Part shown: piece after piece, positions 9,445 to 16,037 of the stretch
How positions within the stretch are numbered: the stretch's first letter is position 1
Layout of the letters: each line of letters begins with the position of its first letter
Assembly: GCA_003136335.1 (NCBI GenBank)
Contig: PLEA01000366.1
Span: 268 to 28,485, forward strand
Direction: 5' to 3'
Length of the DNA stretch: 28,218 bases
Source of the DNA: Acidobacteriaceae bacterium
Lineage (GTDB): Bacteria > Acidobacteriota > Terriglobia > Terriglobales > SbA1
Notes under the pieces: model-generated
Told to the model about the DNA's origin: nothing
Seen by the model: the letters and a program-made list of their open reading frames with translations, nothing else
Databases searched by the model: none
Translations under genes and position numbers: made by a program

Positions 9445-10368
9445 TTATTTTCTATTCGGTAACGCATAGCTGCCCACCGACTGCGGCCGAGACTGCAACG
9501 CGTCATGGATCATTGTGCGGGTTTGCTCGAGTTCTTTGCCCGCCAATTCGAGCCGCGGCGGCCGTACCCGCGAATTCCCAATCCCAACTTGCGCCTGCAC
9601 CAGTTTGATAAGTTGCACGAAGTTTGGAACCGTATCCATGCGGAGCAGTGGCAGGAACCAGCGATACAACTCGAATGCCTTGTCGCCGTCTCCGTTGATT
9701 CCGCAGTTGAACAGTTCTACCGATTCGCGCGGGAGCGCGTTCGCCAGGCCGGCGATCCATCCGGTTGCTCCTACTGCGATGGCCTCCAGCACGGCGTCGT
9801 CCACGCCCACACAGATTTCAAGCCGTCGGTCTAACAACGCGCGGATCGCGGAGACACGGCGAACATCCGCGCTCGATTCCTTCACCGCCGCGAGATTCTC
9901 ATGCTCCGTCGCGAGCTCACGAATCTGCTCAGGCAGGAAATCGGTTCCGTAGGCCACGGGATTGTTATAGAGCATGCAGGACAGCGGCGTGGCGTTGAAT
10001 ACCGCCGCGACGTGGCTCTTCATTTCACGCCAGTCTCCTTTATATACATAAGGAGGCAGAACCATGAGCCCATCGCAGCCCAGATCCGCGGCTACTTGCG
10101 CAAACACCACGGCGTCAGAAGTCGAAAGCGCCGAAATGGCCGCCACGACCGGGCCGCGCCCCTCGACCGCTTTCACACATGTCCGCAAAACGTCCCGCTT
10201 CTCGTCGAAAGATAACGTCGCGCCTTCCCCTAGTGATCCCAGGGCAACGATGCCATTGCAGCCATTGTCCAGAAGCCACCGGAAGTGCTCGACCATGAAA
10301 TCGTGGTCGATGCTGAGGTCGTTATTAAAGCAAGTGGTGATTGCGGGGATCACGCCGTTCCAGTTCAT
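9445..10368 (-). CDS. DapA-family lyase, probable 1-pyrroline-4-hydroxy-2-carboxylate deaminase
   Basis: A class I (Schiff-base) aldolase-family protein of 307 residues from the chosen start. Y134 (L-Y-N-N-P) and the Schiff-base lysine K163 (AAVKESS) lie where dihydrodipicolinate synthases have their catalytic Tyr and Lys; LGEGATLS is the substrate-carboxylate loop. In hydroxyproline operons this family deaminates and dehydrates the cyclic imine to 2-oxoglutarate semialdehyde, the substrate of the dehydrogenase encoded next. True DapA is unlikely given the neighbours. Other options are 2-keto-3-deoxy-sugar-acid dehydratases or aldolases. The start at 10368 (MNWNGVIPA) is set by AGGAGG (10375-10380), 6 bases upstream; an in-frame start at 10389 would put that site inside the gene. 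Confidence 0.82.
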   Translation of the reverse strand: MNWNGVIPAITTCFNNDLSIDHDFMVEHFRWLLDNGCNGIVALGSLGEGATLSFDEKRDVLRTCVKAVEGRGPVVAAISALSTSDAVVFAQVAADLGCDGLMVLPPYVYKGDWREMKSHVAAVFNATPLSCMLYNNPVAYGTDFLPEQIRELATEHENLAAVKESSADVRRVSAIRALLDRRLEICVGVDDAVLEAIAVGATGWIAGLANALPRESVELFNCGINGDGDKAFELYRWFLPLLRMDTVPNFVQLIKLVQAQVGIGNSRVRPPRLELAGKELEQTRTMIHDALQSRPQSVGSYALPNRK

Positions 10369-10389
10369 CGGAAGCCTCCTATGACTCAT

Positions 10390-10446
10390 GTCAGTGGTTA
10401 GTAGTTAGTGGCGGCAAGTGGCGGCCACTGATCACTCGCCACTTTT
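10390..10446. repeat. short-word inverted repeat built from AGTGG/TTAGTAG units
   Basis: Words such as CAGTGGTTAGTAGTTAGTGG (10392-10411) are followed by their rough complement (GGCCACTGATCACTCGCCAC, 10423-10442), so the stretch can fold on itself. It fills the gap between the dehydrogenase alpha gene and the deaminase gene and reaches into the last codons of the former. No function is known to me. Confidence 0.55.
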
Positions 10447-11697
10447 CCCAACACCAGCCAGACTCTCCACTCGGACCGGGAAGACCGGCGGCCGCACCGA
10501 ATCCGGGTTCCACTGGAAAAGAAACTGCGTGGCCGGTCCACATACTCGTCCCTGGCACGGGCCCATTCCGCAACGCGTCTGCAGCTTCGCCGCGCGCCAG
10601 GACCGATGCTCCTGCAGACGCGAATAGGGAACGTCCTCACAGCGGCAAACGATTGTCTCCGCGGAGGGCAAGTCCTTCAGATCCGGGCGCAGGCGGAAAG
10701 TCCGATCCAGCAGGGCTGCGAAGCGCCGCGCCTTTCGCCGCTCGCCAAACAGTTTTCGAGCTTCAGCCGTCTCCTCCGCAGCAGCGAGACCGGCGATCTG
10801 TCCCTCAACCAGCGCCAATTCCACGCCTCCGATGGCCGTAGGCTCTCCGGCACAGAAAACTCTTTTGACCGAAGTTTGCTGGAAGTCGTCCACCTGCACG
10901 TAGCCGCCCCTTATCTGGCAGCCCAATAACAATGGCAACTCCACGTTCGGAACCAGATGAAATCCGCAAGCCAGATAATCGCACGGGATGACATCCGTCT
11001 TGCCGCTTCGCGAAATGGTGACGCTTTCCAGGCTCTGGCCGCCGTGCGCTGCCAGCGGCCAACTATTCGCGACAAACGGAACGCCGGCGAGTTCTTTCCT
11101 CAACTGTCGCCCTTGTGAGATTTTATCGGGATAGCCGAACAACGCAGCACCGAACCGTGCCAAGCTACTCCACGAAGCCTGTTCACAAATGATGGGAATT
11201 TCTGCGCCATGCTTCCGCAGATAAGTCGCAACCGCCAGCAGCAGCGGACCCGTTCCGGCGACGACCACGCGCTTGCCGCGAATCGGCAGGCCAGACTTGA
11301 CCATGGCCTGCAAGCCGCCCGCTCCCATTACATTCGGCAGAGTCCAGCCAGGGAAGGGCAGAAACCGTTCCCGCGCTCCTGTTGCCACGACCAGATTTGT
11401 ATAGCGTAATTCGCAGATGTCGTCGGCTCCCTCCGCCAACAGCACCTCCGCTTCCGGCTGATGAAAAACTCTCTTCCCATACAGCTTCGTGACGTCCGCA
11501 TCCCGCAGCAAACCGTGCCACTTCACTGCGTCTCCGTCTGGAGTCCCTCCTCGCCAGATCTGGCCGCCGAAGGTTGCATTGTCGTCCACGATGCCCACGC
11601 GGACCCCACACTCCGCCGTCCGCACCGCGGCCGCCATGCCTGCAGGCCCTCCTCCGATCACGAGTACATCGAAGCGTTGCCGCGAATCCCTAACCAT
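10432..11697 (-). CDS. D-hydroxyproline dehydrogenase alpha subunit (FAD/NAD-type oxidoreductase with [2Fe-2S] C-terminal domain)
   Basis: A pyridine-nucleotide-disulfide-reductase-fold protein of 421 residues. The FAD-binding G-G-G-P-A-G is at residues 15-20, VVATGARER near 103-111, a second dinucleotide motif VVVAGTGPL near 144-152, and FCAGEPT at about 280. The C-terminus has a BFD-like [2Fe-2S] region with C-R-C-E-D and C-G-M-G-P-C-Q-G-R-V-C. This arrangement matches the alpha subunits of heteromeric D-hydroxyproline dehydrogenase and of the related HcnB and opine-oxidase A proteins. Its start overlaps the stop of the ferredoxin-like gene by 8 bases, so the subunits are translationally coupled. 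It would pass electrons from the beta subunit through its FAD and iron-sulfur centres. Substrate assignment comes from the operon. Confidence 0.87.
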   Translation of the reverse strand: MVRDSRQRFDVLVIGGGPAGMAAAVRTAECGVRVGIVDDNATFGGQIWRGGTPDGDAVKWHGLLRDADVTKLYGKRVFHQPEAEVLLAEGADDICELRYTNLVVATGARERFLPFPGWTLPNVMGAGGLQAMVKSGLPIRGKRVVVAGTGPLLLAVATYLRKHGAEIPIICEQASWSSLARFGAALFGYPDKISQGRQLRKELAGVPFVANSWPLAAHGGQSLESVTISRSGKTDVIPCDYLACGFHLVPNVELPLLLGCQIRGGYVQVDDFQQTSVKRVFCAGEPTAIGGVELALVEGQIAGLAAAEETAEARKLFGERRKARRFAALLDRTFRLRPDLKDLPSAETIVCRCEDVPYSRLQEHRSWRAAKLQTRCGMGPCQGRVCGPATQFLFQWNPDSVRPPVFPVRVESLAGVGKSGE

Positions 11698-11971
11698 TGG
11701 CCTTTACTTCGGTCTTCACTTCCATGCCCGGTTCACAGACGATCTGGCAACTTCGGCAATGCCGTCTTCCATTGATCGACACTCGACACTCAAAGCAGAT
11801 TCCCATGCCGCACAACGGCCCCCGCGGTTCGCCGCTCACCGAAGTTCGGCACGCTTTCCCGGCCATTGCCACGGCCACCGCAACTGTGGCCCCTGCGGGC
11901 ACTGCTACCGGCGAACCGTTCACGCTCAACGTCACCGGACTCGGCATGGAACGAGACTGGGAGCTAGGCAT
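11690..11971 (-). CDS. D-hydroxyproline dehydrogenase gamma subunit ([2Fe-2S] ferredoxin-like)
   Basis: A 93-residue protein with a small beta-grasp ferredoxin fold. The likely [2Fe-2S] ligands are C54, C59, C62 (L-C-G-M-G-I-C-F-E-C) and C75 (HCRSCQ); extra cysteines C41, C72 and C79 are also present. It matches the HcnA/opine-oxidase small-subunit family. The start at 11971 is supported by GGAAGG 9 bases upstream and by an 8-base overlap with the stop of the beta gene (ATGCCTAG); a second ATG at 11947 has no ribosome site. Its own stop overlaps the alpha gene by 8 bases. These overlaps imply that the three subunits are made in fixed ratio. Confidence 0.88.
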   Translation of the reverse strand: MPSSQSRSMPSPVTLSVNGSPVAVPAGATVAVAVAMAGKACRTSVSGEPRGPLCGMGICFECRVSINGRRHCRSCQIVCEPGMEVKTEVKANG

Positions 11972-13091
11972 GGACAGATTCCTTCCATCCTCGCGATGGC
12001 AAGTACGGCTCAATCGGAATTTCGGCTTTCGCGTCCGTGATCCCATCCACCAGAATTCTCGCCGTTGCCAGCGACGTCGTAATTCCCAGTCCCTCATGCC
12101 CCGTCGCCAGAAACAAAGACGTATCTCCCGGGCACGGACCAATCAGCGGCAAATTGTCGGGCGTGGCCGCGCGGAACCCAGTCCACGTACGCACGGCCGA
12201 CATCGATCCCAGCCCCGGCATGTATTCCTGGGCGCGCTGCAGCATGCGCCTAAGGATGTCATGGTCGACATCCTTTTGCTCTGCGCCATATTGTCGCGAT
12301 GAGCCAATCAGGATCTGCCCCGTCCGCCGTGGCTGCACATTAAACGCGACTGAATCGCTGCTCACGGAGTGCGCGCTCTTCAAGTATCCGAGTTCCACCA
12401 ACTGATGCCGCAGAAACCCAGGATAACGATCGGTAATCACCAGGTGTCCCTTGCGCTTTTTGATCTCAATTCCAGGCGTCAGTTCCGGTGACCACGCTCC
12501 CGCCGCATTCACAATGATCTCGCCAGCGATCTCGATACCCTCGGACATCCGTACCCGCCCTTGCCCGATCTCCGCGACCGATCCGCTCACCAGCTGCGTC
12601 CCGCTTTTGTGCGCGCGCTCCATCATGAACCGTGCCGCGCACGGGGGATATAACACCGCATCCTCCGGAACCAGAAGGCCGCCTGCCAGTCCAGCGCGCA
12701 AGTTAGGCTCGAGCCGTTTCAAAGCCTGCGAGTCGAGCACCGTCGTGGGAACGCCGAGCCGTGTGTAGTAGCCGTGCTTGCGCTGTACCTCGGCCATTTC
12801 TTCTTCGTCGGCCGCCACCCAGATTGTTCCGCATTGTTCGTATTCGACATCGGCTGGCAATTCCGGCCGCAGCGCCTGCCAGAGCCGCTGCGAGTAGCGT
12901 GTCAGTGCAAACTGCGCTTCGGAGTCGTCCATCACTACGATGTGCCCCATGCCGGCAGCAGTAGCGCCGCTTCCCACGACGTCCCTGTCCACAACCGCGA
13001 CGCGCATGCCGCGCGACGCAAATTCGTCCGCACAGGCCGCACCAACGATCCCGGCGCCGACAATCACCACCTCATAGGCGGTGCTGCTCAT
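11964..13091 (-). CDS. D-hydroxyproline dehydrogenase beta subunit (DAO-family FAD oxidoreductase)
   Basis: A D-amino-acid-oxidase-family flavoprotein of 375 residues. The FAD-binding G-A-G-I-V-G is at residues 12-17 and an acidic residue ends the second strand (VVDRD). NAAGAWS (about 200) and TGFRAATPDNLPLIG followed by ATGHEGLG are typical of the family. It is the expected catalytic subunit, oxidising the ring C-N bond of cis-4-hydroxy-D-proline to the imine. It is the first gene of the minus-strand operon, 266 bases from the divergent araD. HcnC (cyanide synthase) and nopaline/octopine oxidase subunits belong to the same family, but the DapA-type and semialdehyde dehydrogenase genes downstream fit hydroxyproline best. 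The ribosome site at the ATG is weak. Confidence 0.87.
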   Translation of the reverse strand: MSSTAYEVVIVGAGIVGAACADEFASRGMRVAVVDRDVVGSGATAAGMGHIVVMDDSEAQFALTRYSQRLWQALRPELPADVEYEQCGTIWVAADEEEMAEVQRKHGYYTRLGVPTTVLDSQALKRLEPNLRAGLAGGLLVPEDAVLYPPCAARFMMERAHKSGTQLVSGSVAEIGQGRVRMSEGIEIAGEIIVNAAGAWSPELTPGIEIKKRKGHLVITDRYPGFLRHQLVELGYLKSAHSVSSDSVAFNVQPRRTGQILIGSSRQYGAEQKDVDHDILRRMLQRAQEYMPGLGSMSAVRTWTGFRAATPDNLPLIGPCPGDTSLFLATGHEGLGITTSLATARILVDGITDAKAEIPIEPYLPSRGWKESVHA

Positions 13092-13258
13092 ACTGCCAGC
13101 CTGAAGAGAAACGTTATGCGCGCAGTCTTGAAAATCCTGGATTGCACGTTTGGTATTTTATCTGCATTCAGGAGGGATGAACGGCATGCATCCGCTCCGC
13201 TCCTGTCTCAGATGGCGCTGCGACAAATTGGTATTGCAAATTGCGTGGTGTAATCTCT

Positions 13259-13287
13259 TTGACAAAGGGAGACAGGTCCGTTAATGT
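13259..13287 (+). promoter_or_regulatory. sigma-70 promoter of the araD operon
   Basis: TTGACA (13259-13264), a perfect -35 box, is separated by the ideal 17 bases from TAATGT (13282-13287). Transcription should start at about 13293-13295, giving a leader of about 65 bases before araD. The operator at 13294-13309 sits right on that start point. Confidence 0.72.
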
Positions 13288-13293
13288 TCCGTG

Positions 13294-13309
13294 GCGTAAA
13301 CGTTTACGC
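13294..13309. promoter_or_regulatory. LacI-family-type operator between the divergent sugar and hydroxyproline operons
   Basis: GCGTAAACGTTTACGC is a perfect 16-base palindrome with the central CpG and the TAAACGTTTA core usual for LacI/GalR-family repressors. It lies just downstream of the -10 box of the araD promoter, where bound repressor would block initiation. It is also upstream of the divergent hydroxyproline operon. No LacI-type gene is in the window. Confidence 0.7.
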
Positions 13310-13357
13310 AATATCTTCCTGCTTGCGTTGTGAGCGTTGGACCCCTACCCTTTTCCG

Positions 13358-14059
13358 ATGCTGCTGAAGACACTGCGCGAAGAGGTGCTGGAAGCGAACC
13401 TGGAACTGGTTCGCCGCGGCCTTGTGCTCTACACCTTCGGCAACGTCAGCGGGTTGGATCGCGCCGAAGGGCTGGTTGCCATCAAGCCCAGTGGCGTTCC
13501 CTACGAAGAGCTGACCCCCGGACACATTGTGGTCTCCGATCTCGCAGGGAAAATCGTTGACGGCAATCTTCGTCCTTCGTCAGACCTGGCAACCCATCTG
13601 GAGTTGTACAAACATTTCTCAACGATCGGCGGGGTGGCGCACACGCATTCTGAATTTGCCACTGCCTGGGCCCAGGCGGAGACGCCAGTCCCATGCTTCG
13701 GCACGACGCACGCAGATTATTTTCACGGACCGGTTCCGGTCACGGAGCGCCTGTGTGCGCGCGAGATTGCCGGCGATTACGAATTGGAGACCGGCGCGGC
13801 CATCTGCCGAACGTTTGCGAAGCTTGATCCCAACGCGATTCCGGCGGTGCTGGTCGCCGGACACGCTCCTTTTTGTTGGGGCGCGAGCGCGGCCTACGCC
13901 GCCCACATCGCAGTGATTCTGGAATACGTGGCGCGCATGGCATACCACACGTTGTCCATCAATAATGACTCCCGGCCGCTGGCGCGAGAATTGCACGACA
14001 AGCATTTTCAGCGCAAACACGGCCGCAATGCCTACTACGGACAGGTCAAGACCCAATGA
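13358..14059 (+). CDS. araD: L-ribulose-5-phosphate 4-epimerase (class II aldolase family)
   Basis: Interconverts L-ribulose 5-phosphate and D-xylulose 5-phosphate in the cytoplasm, using a divalent metal. With the ATG at 13358 the protein has 233 residues, and key positions fall at the same numbers as in E. coli AraD from memory: D76, the metal ligands H95 and H97, and D120 in T-T-H-A-D-Y. The third metal ligand is H169 (two residues earlier than in E. coli). G-N-V-S (28-31), KPSGVPY (43-49), THADYFHG and the AYYGQ end with the conserved Tyr are all present. An upstream in-frame TTG (13337) is less likely because it breaks this numbering. Fuculose-phosphate aldolase is a relative, but the C-terminal KHxxRKHGxxAYYGQ points to AraD. 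The next gene overlaps its stop (ATGA). Confidence 0.9.
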   Translation: MLLKTLREEVLEANLELVRRGLVLYTFGNVSGLDRAEGLVAIKPSGVPYEELTPGHIVVSDLAGKIVDGNLRPSSDLATHLELYKHFSTIGGVAHTHSEFATAWAQAETPVPCFGTTHADYFHGPVPVTERLCAREIAGDYELETGAAICRTFAKLDPNAIPAVLVAGHAPFCWGASAAYAAHIAVILEYVARMAYHTLSINNDSRPLARELHDKHFQRKHGRNAYYGQVKTQ

Positions 14060-15759
14060 ACGTTGCCCTCCTCGTCTCGAGTTCCTCCAGCCTGGTACAT
14101 CTCCATCCAGTGGACATGGCCATCATCGTTTTCTACTTCGGCCTGGTGATTGCCATCGGCCTATATTTGAGGGGAAAGGCGAACACGGGCGAAGACTTCT
14201 TCATGGCGGGGCGGGAGATGACGGCCTGGGTCGCTGGACTCAGTTTTCTCTCGTCCAATTTTGGCGCACTCGAATTGATGGGCTGGGCGGGATCGGCCTA
14301 CCAGTACGGCATTCTGGCGACACATTGGTATTGGATCGGCGCCATTCCGGCGATGCTGTTCCTGGCGCTGGTGATGATGCCCTTCTACTACATGTCGAAG
14401 ACGCACTCGGTGCCGGGATATTTGAAGCTGCGTTTCGGCGAACCCAGCCGCGCCCTGTCCGCGGTTTCGTTCGCATTCATGACGGTGCTGATGAGCGGGG
14501 TCAACATGTTTGCCATGGCCAAGGTCATGCAGATTGTGTTGGGCTGGGACATCAATTTCAGCATCTGGGTGTCGTCGCTCACGGTTGCGGTTTACGTGAC
14601 GCTGGGCGGCCTGCGCTCGGCGATCTTCAATGAAGTGTTGCAGTTTTTTCTTATCTGGGCGGGTGCGCTGCTGATTCCGATCCTCGGACTCTACGAAGCC
14701 GGCGGCTGGGGCAACCTGAAGATCCAGATTGCGCAGCGCGCATCGGAACAATATGTACATCTGTGGGCGGGCTTGGGTTCCTTCAGCACTAACCCGATGG
14801 GAATTCACTGGACCGGTATTGTGTTCGGCTTGGGCGCGATTATTTCGATGGGCTACTGGACCACGGATTTTCTGGTGGTGCAACGCATTCTGGCCGCGAA
14901 GGATATGCGTAGCGCGGAAATGGCGCCAATCATTGGCGCTGGATTCAAGATGCTGGTACCGATCATCGTGATCTTGCCCGGATTGCTGGGCTTGGGCGTG
15001 CTACCGATGAAGCTGGTACCAGAGTCAGTGGCCGCCGCGACTCACGCCTACAGCTATAACGATGTTCTTCCGCTCATGCTGGCGCGCTACTGTGGTCCTG
15101 GATTGCTCGGCCTGGGAATCACGGCGCTGATCGCGGGCTTCATGTCTGGAATGGCGGGAAACGTGAGCGCGTTCACCACGGTCTGGACTTATGACATTTA
15201 CCGCCCGCTGATCAACAGCAAAGGTAGCGATCATCACTACGTGAACATGGGACGCTGGACCACGGTGATCGGCGTGCTGATCAGTGTGGGCACGGCGTAT
15301 CTCGTGATGCGGTCGGCCAGCATCATGGATTACGTGCAGGCGTTGTTCAGCTTCTTCATCGCTCCCTTATTTGGAACAGTCATACTCGGGATGCTGTGGA
15401 AGCGTGCGACCGGGCCCGGTGGATTTTGGGGACTGCTGTGTGGGACACTCTCTTCGATCAGCATGTGGGCCTGGGTAAAAGTCGATCCGACGGCGCTGCG
15501 TTATGTGGCGCTCTCACCCAATGCCAAGGCGCTCGCCCAGGACATGTATCAGGCGCTCTGGTCATTTCTGGTTTGTGTGATCGTGACGGTGACCGTAAGT
15601 CTGGCGACGAAACCCATTCCTGAGAGCGCCTTGACTGGCTTGGTGTACGGACAGACAAAGATTCCCCCCATCGGAGACGTGCCTCTGTATCAGAAGCCGC
15701 TTTTCTGGGCAGTCATTGTGGCCGTTATTTTTGTGGTCCTCAACATTATTTTCTGGTAG
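14056..15759 (+). CDS. sodium/solute symporter (SSS/SGLT family)
   Basis: An inner-membrane transporter of 567 residues with about 13-14 hydrophobic helices. Early landmarks are YLRGKANTGEDFFMAGREM (about 36-54), the typical first-loop pattern of this family, and LSSNFGALELMGWAG in the next helix. AVYVTLGGLRSAIFNEVLQ (about 177-195) is the conserved G-G-L-x-x-x-x-x-x-x-x-x-Q segment. The family uses the sodium gradient to import sugars, amino acids or other small solutes. Its position between araD and a sugar isomerase favours a pentose. Proline or hydroxyproline, also carried by this superfamily, remains possible because the divergent operon degrades hydroxyproline. It starts inside the araD stop codon (ATGA overlap), so translation is coupled. 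Confidence 0.9.
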   Translation: MNVALLVSSSSSLVHLHPVDMAIIVFYFGLVIAIGLYLRGKANTGEDFFMAGREMTAWVAGLSFLSSNFGALELMGWAGSAYQYGILATHWYWIGAIPAMLFLALVMMPFYYMSKTHSVPGYLKLRFGEPSRALSAVSFAFMTVLMSGVNMFAMAKVMQIVLGWDINFSIWVSSLTVAVYVTLGGLRSAIFNEVLQFFLIWAGALLIPILGLYEAGGWGNLKIQIAQRASEQYVHLWAGLGSFSTNPMGIHWTGIVFGLGAIISMGYWTTDFLVVQRILAAKDMRSAEMAPIIGAGFKMLVPIIVILPGLLGLGVLPMKLVPESVAAATHAYSYNDVLPLMLARYCGPGLLGLGITALIAGFMSGMAGNVSAFTTVWTYDIYRPLINSKGSDHHYVNMGRWTTVIGVLISVGTAYLVMRSASIMDYVQALFSFFIAPLFGTVILGMLWKRATGPGGFWGLLCGTLSSISMWAWVKVDPTALRYVALSPNAKALAQDMYQALWSFLVCVIVTVTVSLATKPIPESALTGLVYGQTKIPPIGDVPLYQKPLFWAVIVAVIFVVLNIIFW

Positions 15760-15767
15760 GTGACCTG

Positions 15768-15995
15768 ATGAGGGAAGGACGTTCAGTTTCGATCTGGTTT
15801 TTCATCGGCCTGTCGCTGCTGGTGAATGGCGTGCTGATTCTGGGCGCGGGATTGTATGAATACGCGAACCCGCCGGCGCCGGAATTGCAGGTGGTGCTGT
15901 TTCGGTTGCATGCCGGCGTGTGGTGGGGTGGGCTGCTTACTCTAATTGGCGGGCTTTACTGCTGGAAGTATGCGCCATCGCGGGCGCGCTCGTAG
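15768..15995 (+). CDS. small two-helix membrane protein of the sugar operon, function unknown
   Basis: A 75-residue protein that starts 8 bases after the symporter stop with a GGTGA ribosome site. It has two hydrophobic helices (about 8-27 and 46-66) joined by a short loop, Y-A-N-P-P-A-P-E-L-Q, and a basic tail. Its tight position between symporter and isomerase, on the same strand, makes it a real gene. I do not recognise a named family. It may help assembly or regulation of the symporter; that is a guess from position and size. Confidence 0.72.
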   Translation: MREGRSVSIWFFIGLSLLVNGVLILGAGLYEYANPPAPELQVVLFRLHAGVWWGGLLTLIGGLYCWKYAPSRARS

Positions 15996-16037
15996 GCCCG
16001 TGCGTAAGGGAATTCGGCACTCACCGGGAAGATATTT

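Noticed and set aside
11964..13091. Reading the three-subunit enzyme as hydrogen cyanide synthase (HcnABC)
   Set aside because: The subunits are of the same superfamily, but the deaminase and semialdehyde dehydrogenase in the same operon give a coherent hydroxyproline pathway and would have no role in cyanide production.
13224..13243. Direct repeat CAAATTG twice (13224-13230 and 13237-13243) as a second regulator site
   Set aside because: Short, AT-rich and not palindromic; it may be chance, and the strong operator nearby explains regulation better.
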